Position numbers and translations under genes: made by a program. The notes under the pieces are model-generated. The model did no database searches. It worked only from the letters and a program-made list of their open reading frames with translations, and had not been told where the DNA came from. Source: Pseudomonas sp. Au-Pse12 (GTDB lineage Bacteria > Pseudomonadota > Gammaproteobacteria > Pseudomonadales > Pseudomonadaceae). Taken from it: 64,000 nucleotides of DNA. Below are positions 17,349-24,860 of the stretch, piece by piece (position 1 is the stretch's first letter; each line of letters starts with the position of its first letter). The DNA lies in the NCBI RefSeq assembly GCF_021341665.1, contig NZ_JAJTTH010000012.1, forward strand, positions 124,001 through 188,000, written 5' to 3'.

Positions 17349-17466
17349 ATGGACGTCGCGCAGGAAGCGCAAAGCAACAACACGGACACGTAGGATTCCG
17401 CCAGGATGGTGGAGTGAAAAGGATGTCAGGGAAACAGTCTGCAAAGCCCCGCTTCGGCGGGGTTTT
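17349..17466 (+). ncRNA. rsmY: Small regulatory RNA RsmY
   Basis: Non-coding RNA that titrates the translational repressors RsmA/RsmE and thereby transmits GacS/GacA signalling to secondary metabolism and biocontrol traits. Eight GGA motifs (at 17351, 17363, 17384, 17393, 17404, 17411, 17421 and 17430) are the binding sites; several sit in hairpin loops or single-stranded linkers. The 3' end is the AAAGCCCCGC-TTCG-GCGGGGTTTT terminator. A perfect GacA box precedes it. The start is inferred from the ~118-nt size known for RsmY of P. fluorescens/protegens. It lies between an acyl-CoA dehydrogenase gene and a convergent LysR gene. Confidence 0.92.
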
Positions 17467-17467
17467 C
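17442..17467 (+). terminator. RsmY intrinsic terminator
   Basis: AAAGCCCCGC / GCGGGGTTTT stem with TTCG tetraloop and T-run. It may also stop the convergent LysR transcript, whose stop codon is 30 bp away. Confidence 0.92.
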
Positions 17468-17496
17468 TTTTGTCCGGATTTTTTATTGTGACGGAC

Positions 17497-18426
17497 CTAT
17501 CCCAAGGCTTCCGCTGTGGAAGTTCCCCCCAAGCGCGGTTCCTGAACATTCATCGAGTCTTCCAACAAGGTTCGCAGCAGCTCCAGCGTCCCTTGCTGGC
17601 GTTGCAGATCCCGACAGACCAATCCGACCTTCAGCGGCACCCTGGGTTCGCTCAGTGGTTTCCACAGCAGTTCCTTGTTGCTGTGCTGCTGTTGGGAACG
17701 CCCAGGAAGTACGGTGGCTAGCCGCGTATGGGGAAGGCTGTCGAGAATGCCGGCCATGTTGTTCAGCTCGGCCTGCACCTGTGGACGGCGCCCGAGGTTC
17801 GCCAATTGCGCCTGCCAGATCTGGCGGATCTGAAACTCTTCTCCCAACAGCAGCATCGGCAACTCTGCCGCCTGGCTCATGGACACCTTCTTGAATTCGC
17901 GCAACGGATGTTGCTCCGGGATGACCAGTGTCAGTTCATCTTCGTACAGCGGTACGCCATGTAAGCCCGGCTGGCGCGGCGGCAAGTAGCTGATGCCGAT
18001 ATCCAGCGAGCCATTGAGCAAGCGCCGTTCGATTTCCAGGCCGGTCAGTTCGTAGATCTGCACTACAAGATGCGGCTGGGCCTTGCGGACCCGTTCGAGC
18101 ATCTGCGGCACCAGGCTGCTGTGCACGGTTTGCAAGACGCCAATCGCCAGCGTGCGCAAGGCTTGCCCCTTGAAGTTGCGCAACGCTTCACGGGCCTGCT
18201 GCAAGCCGTCGAGCAGGGGCAGGGCGTGGTTGTACAGCGTATGAGCCGCGAGGGTCGGCAGCAGGCGTTTACTGCTGCGCTCAAACAGGCTGACGTCGAG
18301 GTTCTGTTCCAGTTGCCGGATCTGCTGTGAGAGCGCCGGTTGCGAGATCGACAGCCGCTCGGCAGCACGTCCTACATGACCTTCTTCATACACCGCGACG
18401 AAATAACGCAGTTGCTTAAAATCCAT
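17497..18426 (-). CDS. LysR-family transcriptional regulator
   Basis: DNA-binding activator/repressor of 309 aa. The N-terminal HTH (MDFKQLRYFVAVYEEGHVGRA, SISQPALSQQIRQLEQ) is classical LysR. The effector domain follows from about residue 90 (LRTLAIGVLQTVHSSLVPQML). It is divergent from the MOSC-aminotransferase-amidotransferase operon across a 102-bp gap, so that operon is its most likely target. A 7-bp-arm inverted repeat in that gap is a candidate site. In P. fluorescens B16 a regulator gene associated with the pqq cluster has been named pqqH; whether this is its orthologue is only a guess. Inducer unknown. Confidence 0.88.
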   Translation of the reverse strand: MDFKQLRYFVAVYEEGHVGRAAERLSISQPALSQQIRQLEQNLDVSLFERSSKRLLPTLAAHTLYNHALPLLDGLQQAREALRNFKGQALRTLAIGVLQTVHSSLVPQMLERVRKAQPHLVVQIYELTGLEIERRLLNGSLDIGISYLPPRQPGLHGVPLYEDELTLVIPEQHPLREFKKVSMSQAAELPMLLLGEEFQIRQIWQAQLANLGRRPQVQAELNNMAGILDSLPHTRLATVLPGRSQQQHSNKELLWKPLSEPRVPLKVGLVCRDLQRQQGTLELLRTLLEDSMNVQEPRLGGTSTAEALG

Positions 18427-18481
18427 AAGTATTTCTTATCGAAAAAGCTTAAAAATCGAAATGGCCTGAAGCCCCCGAGGG

Positions 18482-18508
18482 GCCTAGTCTAGCGCCTATT
18501 CACTAGGC
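18482..18508. promoter_or_regulatory. Inverted repeat in LysR/MOSC divergent promoter
   Basis: GCCTAGT at 18482-18488 and ACTAGGC at 18502-18508 are perfect inverted arms separated by 13 bp, ending 20 bp before the MOSC ATG. The spacing suits a dimeric regulator, possibly the adjacent LysR, although the T-N11-A core is not ideal. Confidence 0.4.
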
Positions 18509-18528
18509 TTACAGGGCCACGAAGCGCG

Positions 18529-19227
18529 ATGAATACCGTTTGTGTTGATGGTGTTTACATAGGCAAGGCAAAAAATCTAGGCCGAGGTCTGGTCAGTGAT
18601 GTCGACAAGCACCCAGTTGCAAACCGTCTCTGGTTATGGGCGCAAGGCCTGGGCAGCGATGAACAGGGTGATCCGCGCTTTCACTCCGGCCCTGAGCGAG
18701 CACTGCATCACTACCCCGCCGAGCACTACGAGCACTGGCGTAAACGTTATCCACAGTTCGGCTGGAGCGCACCGGCGTTCGGTGAAAACCTCTCTACCCA
18801 TGGCCTGACTGAAGAACAGGTCTGCCTGGGTGATCTGTTTCGCTGGGGAGGCGCATTACTGCAGATCAGCCAGCCGCGTTCGCCCTGTTACCGCCTGAGC
18901 CAGCGCTGGGGCTTGGCAAATCTGCCCCAGCAGGCTCAGGACAACGGCCGCTGTGGCTGGTTTTACCGGGTGCTCAAGCCAGGTTTTGTCCAGGTGGATG
19001 AACCCTTCGAGCTGATCCAGCGCAGTTACCCCGGCCTGACGGTGGCCTGGGCCTTGCGCTGTTTTTTCCAGGAACCTCTAGAGCGTGCAGGCTTGAAAAC
19101 CCTTATCGATTGCCCGGCACTCTCTTCGCGCTGGCGTGATATCGCTATCAAGCGCTTGCGCACCGGCCGGGTCGAAGACTGGTCCGCGCGTTTGCTGGGC
19201 TTGCCGCTGGAGGGGCTGCGGGCATGA
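18529..19227 (+). CDS. MOSC domain protein (YiiM-like)
   Basis: Protein of 232 aa with a MOSC domain over about residues 20-170. The conserved segments are HSGPERALHHYPAEHYEHW, FGENLSTHGLTEEQVCLGD and the domain's conserved cysteine in QPRSPCYRLSQRWG. MOSC domains bind sulfur or molybdenum-cofactor ligands; YiiM-type members detoxify N-hydroxylated bases. The C-terminal ~60 residues form a helical extension. Its stop overlaps the aminotransferase start (ATGA at 19224-19227), so the two are co-translated. The role in this operon is unknown. Confidence 0.85.
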   Translation: MNTVCVDGVYIGKAKNLGRGLVSDVDKHPVANRLWLWAQGLGSDEQGDPRFHSGPERALHHYPAEHYEHWRKRYPQFGWSAPAFGENLSTHGLTEEQVCLGDLFRWGGALLQISQPRSPCYRLSQRWGLANLPQQAQDNGRCGWFYRVLKPGFVQVDEPFELIQRSYPGLTVAWALRCFFQEPLERAGLKTLIDCPALSSRWRDIAIKRLRTGRVEDWSARLLGLPLEGLRA

Positions 19228-20507
19228 ATCTGTTCAACCTGCGCCGCACTCCGCCGAGCCTGGAAGACCTGGCCCTCGAGTCTCATGCGGCGGCTGCGGA
19301 CCACGCGCTTTCCAGTGAGTGCCTGATGCCCAGCGTGCAGCGCCCCCAACCGGTGTTCGTACGTGGCCAGGGCTCCTGGCTGTGGGACAGCGAAGACCGT
19401 ACCTACCTGGATTTCACGCAGGCCGGGGCTGCCAACAGCCTTGGTCATAGCCCATCCGTGCTGGTCAAGGCGCTTGCCGAGCAGGCGCAGTCGCTGATCA
19501 ACCCTGGTTCGGGGTTCTACAACCGCGGCATGCTCAAGCTTGCCGATCGTCTGTGTCGCAGTACGGGCAGTGACCAGGCCTACCTGCTGAGCAGCGGCAG
19601 CGAAGCCTGCGAGGCCGCGATCAAGCTGGCGCGCAAATGGGGCCAGCTGCACCGTGGCGGCGCGGCAGGCATCATCACGGCCCGCCAGGGCTGCCACGGG
19701 CGCGGATTTGCGGCGTTGTCGGCGGCTGGCAAGGGTGCCCCGGGTAATCGTTTCGGCCCAGGCTTACCGGGCTTCAGCCAAGTGCCGTTCAATGATTTGC
19801 CGGCCCTGCACGCGGCAGTGGACGCGCAAACCGTGGCGATCATGCTGGAGCCTATCCAGAGTGAGGCCGGTGTCATTCCGGCAACCGAGCATTACCTCAA
19901 GGGCGTCGAGCGCCTGTGCCGCGAGTTGGGCATTCTGCTGATTCTCGATGAGGTCCAGACCGGTATCGGTCGGTGCGGCACGCTGCTGGCCGAACAGCTG
20001 TATGGCGTGCGCGCCGACATCATCGCCCTGGGCAAGGGGCTCGGCGGCGGTGTACCGCTGGCCGCGCTGCTGGCGCGGGGCAAGGCCTGCTGCTTCGAGG
20101 CGGGCGAACTCGACGGCACCCACCATGGCAACGCGCTGATGACTTCGGCCGGCCTGGCCGTTCTGGACAGCCTGCACGAACATGGGTTTCTCCAACAGGT
20201 TCGCCGCAACGGCCAGTACCTGGGGCAGGAACTGACGCGTTTGGCGAGCCGCTATGCCCAGGGGCAGGTGCGCGGGCACGGATTGTTCTGGGGCATGACC
20301 TTGGCGGATGAGTCGGCCGAGGCTCTGGTCAAGGCGGCACTGCATGAAGGCCTGCTGCTCAGTGCTCCGCAACCGGACTGCCTGCGTTTTACTCCAGCGC
20401 TGAGTGTCAGCAAGGGCAACATCGACGAGATGCTCCTACGCCTGTCCCGGGCCTTTTCTCGGGTGCGCACAGCGCAATTGCAGTGCCGCAAGGGAGTGGC
20501 CGTGTGA
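19224..20507 (+). CDS. Class-III aminotransferase (acetylornithine aminotransferase-like)
   Basis: PLP-dependent aminotransferase of 427 aa. Motifs: SLGHSPSVLVKAL, the PLP phosphate loop LLSSGSEACEAAIKLARKW near residue 118, the LILDEVQTGIGRCG aspartate motif near 240 and the lysine loop IIALGKGLGGGVPLAALL near 265. Family members include ArgD/AstC and 4-aminobutyrate transaminases, but this copy lies with MOSC and amidotransferase-like partners rather than arg genes. Substrate unknown. In P. fluorescens B16 an aminotransferase gene belongs to the extended pqq locus, as I recall. It overlaps its neighbours by 4 bp and 1 bp. Confidence 0.88.
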   Translation: MNLFNLRRTPPSLEDLALESHAAAADHALSSECLMPSVQRPQPVFVRGQGSWLWDSEDRTYLDFTQAGAANSLGHSPSVLVKALAEQAQSLINPGSGFYNRGMLKLADRLCRSTGSDQAYLLSSGSEACEAAIKLARKWGQLHRGGAAGIITARQGCHGRGFAALSAAGKGAPGNRFGPGLPGFSQVPFNDLPALHAAVDAQTVAIMLEPIQSEAGVIPATEHYLKGVERLCRELGILLILDEVQTGIGRCGTLLAEQLYGVRADIIALGKGLGGGVPLAALLARGKACCFEAGELDGTHHGNALMTSAGLAVLDSLHEHGFLQQVRRNGQYLGQELTRLASRYAQGQVRGHGLFWGMTLADESAEALVKAALHEGLLLSAPQPDCLRFTPALSVSKGNIDEMLLRLSRAFSRVRTAQLQCRKGVAV

Positions 20508-21232
20508 TGCGCGTACTGATCTTGCAGCATTCTCCGGCTGCCGGTCCGGGGCGGATCAACCAGTGGCTGCTGGAGCGGGCAAGTGCGGTGCACATCTGCC
20601 ATCTGTACGCTCAGGCACGTTTGCCACGGCTCGACAGTTTCGACCTGCTGATTGTCCTGGGTGGCCCCATGAGCGTGCACGACGAGCTACAGACGCCTTG
20701 GCTGGCTGCGGAAAAACGCCTGTTGCGCAAGGCGTTGTCCGCCGGCAAGCGAGTGCTGGGCATAGGCCTTGGCGGCCAGCTCCTGGCTCAGGCACTGGGC
20801 GCGCAAGTGCGGCCCAGTGCGGCGCGGGAGATCGGCTGGTGGCCTGTGGAAAAGTACCCCAATGCTCAGGACTCGCCGCTCGGGCTGGCTTTGCCGGAGC
20901 GCCTGATGGCCTTTCATTGGCATGGCGAAAGCTTCGATCTGCCCAAGGGGGCGTTGCCGCTCTATCGCTCGGCGGCCTGTGCTCACCAGGGCTTTATCTG
21001 GCAGGAGCGGGCCATTGGCTTGCAATGCCTGCTGCAGAGCGACCTGCATAGCATCGAGGCGCTTTTGCAGAGCCGCCCCCAGGGCTGGCTGAATACTGAA
21101 CACAGTGCTGAACCGGACAGCGTCGAGGACCAACAGGCGATCCTCGCCGGGATCCCTCATTGCAGCGGCCTGGCGCCGACACTGTTTCGAGTGCTGGATT
21201 ACCTTTCCGGGCCCCATCCGACCTTACGTTGA
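20507..21232 (+). CDS. Class-I glutamine amidotransferase-like protein lacking the catalytic Cys
   Basis: Protein of 241 aa with the GMP-synthase-type amidotransferase fold: LLIVLGGPMSVHDE near residue 50, a nucleophile-elbow region near 90 and the histidine motif MAFHWHGESFDLP near 135. The nucleophile motif, normally G-I-C-L-G-x-Q, reads G-I-G-L-G-G-Q; codon 'ggc' replaces 'tgc', so glutamine hydrolysis should be impossible. It may be a non-hydrolytic binding subunit. Start at 20507 overlaps the aminotransferase stop by 1 bp; an earlier start at 20483 lies inside that gene. A terminator follows at 21267-21303. Confidence 0.85.
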   Translation: MRVLILQHSPAAGPGRINQWLLERASAVHICHLYAQARLPRLDSFDLLIVLGGPMSVHDELQTPWLAAEKRLLRKALSAGKRVLGIGLGGQLLAQALGAQVRPSAAREIGWWPVEKYPNAQDSPLGLALPERLMAFHWHGESFDLPKGALPLYRSAACAHQGFIWQERAIGLQCLLQSDLHSIEALLQSRPQGWLNTEHSAEPDSVEDQQAILAGIPHCSGLAPTLFRVLDYLSGPHPTLR

Positions 21233-21266
21233 CTGAATTCCTGAACCGTCTTGCGGTATAACGCAT

Positions 21267-21303
21267 CGCCCCGTGTCCGATTTTTCGCACGGGGCGTTTT
21301 TTT
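21267..21303 (+). terminator. Rho-independent terminator
   Basis: CGCCCCGTG / CACGGGGCG stem with a 12-nt loop and a run of seven T, 34 bp past the amidotransferase-like gene. Confidence 0.85.
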
Positions 21304-21448
21304 GCCTGCTGCTTTTTCAAATCCCTGCTTTTCGCCTGAGCTCCGGTCAGGCCAGGGGGCGGCCAGTGATTGTTCTGAACCCTGGCCCGCGGCCAGGGTC
21401 GATTGCAGGCAAGGCTCAACCGAGCCGATTTCCAACGGGAGCTGCCCT

Positions 21449-21607
21449 ATGGACTTGATCCGCATCATCTTCGCCATTCTCTTGCCGCCCCTGGGGGTAT
21501 TTCTGCAAGTGGGCTTTGGCGGCGCTTTCTGGCTGAACATCCTGCTGACCCTGTGTGGATACATCCCCGGTATCGTCCACGCGGTGTACATCATCGCCAA
21601 ACGCTGA
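21449..21607 (+). CDS. YqaE/Pmp3-family small membrane protein
   Basis: A 52-aa hydrophobic protein, almost entirely two transmembrane helices (IRIIFAILLPPLGVFLQVG and FWLNILLTLCGYIPGIVHAVYII). This is the UPF0057/Pmp3 signature, including the PPLGVF and GYIPGIVHA motifs. Family members affect membrane potential and salt or stress tolerance. The ATG at 21449 follows GGGAG with 8-nt spacing; a longer in-frame reading from 21251 would run through the upstream terminator and is not credible. Transcribed towards the S9 peptidase gene (convergent). Confidence 0.88.
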   Translation: MDLIRIIFAILLPPLGVFLQVGFGGAFWLNILLTLCGYIPGIVHAVYIIAKR

Positions 21608-21648
21608 TGGCCCGGCCCGCCCGCTCCGCTGGAACGGGCGAGCCTTGT

Positions 21649-23481
21649 TCAAGGCTGTGCCTGCAGCACTTTCTGATAGAACCGCCACTCCTGTTCCAGG
21701 GCGTGAGCCTGATTGTCCGCCTTGCGAAAGCCGTGGCGCTCATCCGGGTAGTAATGCGCCTCGGCGGCAATGCCCTGGTCCTCGAGTGCCTGGAGCATGT
21801 CGCGGGTTTGTTGCGGCACCACCACGGCGTCCAGCTCGCCCTGGAAAAACACCACCGGGACACTGATATCGCGAGCATGCAGCAGCGGTGTGCGGGCCAG
21901 GTAACGCTGCCGGTCCTGCTGCGGGTCGCCGATCAGCCAGTCCAGATAGTCACCCTCGAACTTGTGAGTGGAGCGGGTGAGGGCAATGGGGTCGCTGACT
22001 CCATACAAGCTGGCGCCGGCACAGAACACCTTGGCGAAAGCCAGGGCGCAGAGGGTGGTGTAGCCTCCCGCGCTGCCGCCACGGATGAACGCTTGCCGTG
22101 GATCGATCAGCCCTTGCTGGTCCAGGTAGGACACCACCGCGCAGGCATCCTCCACATCCACTTCGCCCCAGCGCAGGTGCAGGGCCTGGCGGTAAGCCCG
22201 GCCATAGCCGCTGCTGCCCCGGTAGTTCAGATCGGCCACGGCGAAGCCGCGCTGGGTCCAGAACTGGATGCGCGGATCGAGTATCGGATAGCAGGCGGAG
22301 GTGGGGCCTCCGTGGATGAACACCACCAGAGGCGGTCGGTTGACCCCGTTCATGGCCGGGTAGAAGAAACCGTGGGCCTGGCCGTCGCCGCTGGGGTAGC
22401 ACAGGGTTTGCGGGCGGCTGATGCGTTCCGCCGGCAGCGGCGCCACACCACCGGCCAGTACCTGTACCTGCCGGGTTTCACGCTCGATGGTGATCACGGC
22501 CGAAGGGCTGACGGGCGAGGCGGCGATGCAATACAGGTAGCGCTGATCCTGCGCCAGGCCGCGAAAGCGGCTGTAGTCACCGCTGAAGTCCTGTTGCGCA
22601 CCGTCGGCGTGGTGCACGCCGAGACGGCCGAAGCCTTTCTCGGTCCAGCTGCCGAACCAGGCGTCACCGCCCAGGGGCATCCAGGTGCTGCAGCCCAGCT
22701 GCCAGGGGGCTGGAGCGTGATCGGCCGCGGCACAGGGCAGCGGGCGCAAACCGCTGCCGGATTCGGCCCAGGGTTGCCAGAAACCCTGGCGATCGGTCAG
22801 GCAGTAGAGTTGCTGGTCCTGGTCGAAGCGTGGCTGCTGCAGGGATTCCTGCTCGCCGTCCCCGGCCACGCAGCGCGGCTCACCCCAGGTGCCGTTGTTG
22901 CGGCGTTCGGCGAGCATCAGGCGCGTGCAGGTCCAGGGCTGATGAGGGCGATCCCACTCGATCCAGGCCAGGCGTTGGCCGTTGGCGCTCAAGGTCGGAG
23001 CGGCATAGAAGTCGGCCCCGGCGGCGAGCAACTGGCGACGCCCGTCCTGGAGGTCGATGGCCACCAGCCGGTGGTCGTTGGCGCACTCTTCCACCGCCAG
23101 TATCTGATCGGCGTGAGCCTGCAGATCACCGTAGCGGCAATCGCCCCGGGTCAGGGCTTCTGGCGCGCCGCCCGCCAGGGGCTGGCGATACAGCTGCTGG
23201 TCCGCGTCATTGACGAACACCAAGTGTTCGCCGCTGATGCAGAAGGCGCCGCCACCATATTCGTAGACCCGGCTGCGGGCGCTGAAACCCGCTGGGGTCA
23301 GGCAACGGGCCTGGTCTTGCTGCCAATGCCAGATCCGGCAACTGGCGTCTGCGGGACGATATTCATTCCAGAACAGGCCGTGGGGCGTCAGCTGCAGTTC
23401 GGCAAAATCGGTTCCGGCGGCGGTGGCCTGGTTGGCGCTGAAGGGCTCAACCCTTGGCGATGAGGCGTGAGTTTCGTTCAT
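21649..23481 (-). CDS. pqqM: S9-family prolyl oligopeptidase-like peptidase of the pqq cluster
   Basis: Serine peptidase of 610 aa. Residues about 1-350 form a seven-bladed propeller, and the C-terminal ~260 residues an alpha/beta-hydrolase with nucleophile FIRGGSAGGYTTLCAL (G-x-S-x-G) and a late His in DERHGFRKADN. The call is a dipeptidyl/acylaminoacyl peptidase. The ATG at 23481 lies inside pqqE (35-bp overlap), so it is the last gene of the pqq operon. In fluorescent pseudomonads the peptidase gene at this place has been called pqqM; it is not essential for the known PQQ pathway but could help trim the PqqA precursor (inference). Confidence 0.85.
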   Translation of the reverse strand: MNETHASSPRVEPFSANQATAAGTDFAELQLTPHGLFWNEYRPADASCRIWHWQQDQARCLTPAGFSARSRVYEYGGGAFCISGEHLVFVNDADQQLYRQPLAGGAPEALTRGDCRYGDLQAHADQILAVEECANDHRLVAIDLQDGRRQLLAAGADFYAAPTLSANGQRLAWIEWDRPHQPWTCTRLMLAERRNNGTWGEPRCVAGDGEQESLQQPRFDQDQQLYCLTDRQGFWQPWAESGSGLRPLPCAAADHAPAPWQLGCSTWMPLGGDAWFGSWTEKGFGRLGVHHADGAQQDFSGDYSRFRGLAQDQRYLYCIAASPVSPSAVITIERETRQVQVLAGGVAPLPAERISRPQTLCYPSGDGQAHGFFYPAMNGVNRPPLVVFIHGGPTSACYPILDPRIQFWTQRGFAVADLNYRGSSGYGRAYRQALHLRWGEVDVEDACAVVSYLDQQGLIDPRQAFIRGGSAGGYTTLCALAFAKVFCAGASLYGVSDPIALTRSTHKFEGDYLDWLIGDPQQDRQRYLARTPLLHARDISVPVVFFQGELDAVVVPQQTRDMLQALEDQGIAAEAHYYPDERHGFRKADNQAHALEQEWRFYQKVLQAQP

Positions 23482-24613
23482 TGCGAAAGGCCAGTTGCTC
23501 AATGGTTTGGGTGGCGGTTTCGGATTCTTCGCGGGCCTTGAGAATCATCCCGTGGTGTTCCGATTTGCTGCACACCGGATCGGCGTTGCTGGCATCCCCG
23601 GTGAGCATGAAGGCCTGGCAGCGGCAGCCGCCGAAGTCCTTTTCCTTCTCGTCGCAGGAGCGGCACGGCTCGGGCATCCAGTCGTACCCACGATAGCGGT
23701 TGAAGCCGAAGGAGTCGTACCAAATGTGCTGCATGCTGTGGTCGCGCACATTGGGGAATTGCACCGGCATCTGCCGCGCGCCGTGGCAGGGCAGGGCGGT
23801 GCCGTCCGGGGTCACGGTGAGGAAGATGCTGCCCCAACCGTTCATGCAGGCCTTGGGACGCTCTTCGTAGTAGTCCGGGGTGACGAAGATCAGTTTGCAG
23901 GGGTGGCCCTGGGCTTCCAGCTTGGCTCGGTACTCGTTGGTGATGCGTTCCGCGCGCACCAGTTGCTCCTGGGTCGGCAGCAGGCCGACGCGGTTGAGCT
24001 GGGCCCAACCGTAGAACTGGCAGGTGGCGAGCTCGACGAAATCGGCCTCCAGGGCGATGCACAGTTCGATGATGCGGTCGATCTTGTCGATGTTGTGCCG
24101 GTGGGTGACGAAGTTCAGCACCATCGGGTAACCGTGGGCCTTGACCGCTCGGGCCATCTCCAGCTTCTGCGCGAAGGCTTTCTTCGAACCGGCCAGCAGG
24201 TTGTTCACCTGCTCGTCGCTGGCCTGGAAGCTGATCTGGATGTGGTCCAGGCCGGCTTTCTTGAAGTCGCTGATCTTCTGCTCGGTGAGGCCGATGCCGG
24301 AGGTGATCAGGTTAGTGTAGAAGCCCAGCTTGCGCGCCTCGCCGATCAGTTCGGCGAGGTCCTGGCGCACCAGCGGCTCGCCGCCGGAGAAGCCCAGCTG
24401 CGCGGCGCCCATCTCTCGGGCTTCGCGAAATACCTTGATCCACTGCTCGGTGCTCAGCTCCTTGCCCTGCTCGGCGAAATCCAGCGGATTGGAGCAGTAG
24501 GGGCATTGCAGCGGGCAGCGGTAAGTCAGCTCGGCCAGCAACCACAGCGGCAGGCCGACTGGCGGTTTTTCGGGTACGCCGGCTTCAGCCGAGTTCGATC
24601 CAGTGCTGGGCAC
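23447..24613 (-). CDS. pqqE: PqqA peptide cyclase (radical SAM)
   Basis: Radical-SAM enzyme that joins the Glu and Tyr side chains of the PqqA peptide, with PqqD as chaperone. It is 388 aa. The cluster motif RCPLQCPYCSNP (Cys-x3-Cys-x2-Cys) lies near residue 30. The SPASM domain cysteines follow near 310-345 (CRSCDEKEKDFGGCRCQ). I place the start at the GTG at 24613, because GGAGG lies 6 nt upstream and the resulting N-terminus (PSTG...GVPEKPPVGLPLWLL) fits PqqE of pseudomonads. It overlaps pqqD by 29 bp. An earlier GTG at 24646 is less likely. Confidence 0.96.
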   Translation of the reverse strand: MPSTGSNSAEAGVPEKPPVGLPLWLLAELTYRCPLQCPYCSNPLDFAEQGKELSTEQWIKVFREAREMGAAQLGFSGGEPLVRQDLAELIGEARKLGFYTNLITSGIGLTEQKISDFKKAGLDHIQISFQASDEQVNNLLAGSKKAFAQKLEMARAVKAHGYPMVLNFVTHRHNIDKIDRIIELCIALEADFVELATCQFYGWAQLNRVGLLPTQEQLVRAERITNEYRAKLEAQGHPCKLIFVTPDYYEERPKACMNGWGSIFLTVTPDGTALPCHGARQMPVQFPNVRDHSMQHIWYDSFGFNRYRGYDWMPEPCRSCDEKEKDFGGCRCQAFMLTGDASNADPVCSKSEHHGMILKAREESETATQTIEQLAFRNERNSRLIAKG

Positions 24614-24860
24614 GGGCGACCTCCATGAACTGCTCGATATCGTCACCGAGCTCGGCCACCCCTGGGAACTGGACCTCCAGTTCGCTGATGATCGCCGTCA
24701 CGTTGCGCTCGCCATCAATCAGCCCGCCGATCAGCGCGGCACTGTCGTTGAGCTTGATCATGCCCTCCGGGTACAGCAGGACGTGGCCCTTTTGTGCCGG
24801 TTCGTACTGGAAGCGGTAGCCGGGGCGCCAGCGTGGGGTTTTGCTGCGGTCGAAACTCAT
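24585..24860 (-). CDS. pqqD: PQQ biosynthesis peptide chaperone PqqD
   Basis: Small protein of 91 aa that binds the PqqA peptide and presents it to PqqE (a RiPP recognition element). The typical PqqD blocks P-x-WRPGYRFQYE, HVLLYPEGMIKLN and IIxELEVQFPG are present. The start overlaps the pqqC stop by 4 bp (24857-24860), and the 3' end overlaps pqqE by 29 bp. Very secure by content and context. Confidence 0.96.
   Translation of the reverse strand: MSFDRSKTPRWRPGYRFQYEPAQKGHVLLYPEGMIKLNDSAALIGGLIDGERNVTAIISELEVQFPGVAELGDDIEQFMEVARAQHWIELG

Noticed and set aside
17340..17549. Short minus-strand protein frame over the RsmY locus
   Set aside because: The region has a GacA box, GGA motifs and an intrinsic terminator on the plus strand; the frame has no family resemblance.
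21251..21448. N-terminal extension of the YqaE-like protein to 118 aa
   Set aside because: It would pass through the intrinsic terminator at 21267-21303 and has no similarity to the family, whose members are about 52 aa.
21403..23463. Long plus-strand frame opposite the S9 peptidase
   Set aside because: Mirror of a coding strand with strong third-position GC bias; composition is repetitive (Gly/Ala/Gln/Val) and no domain is recognisable.
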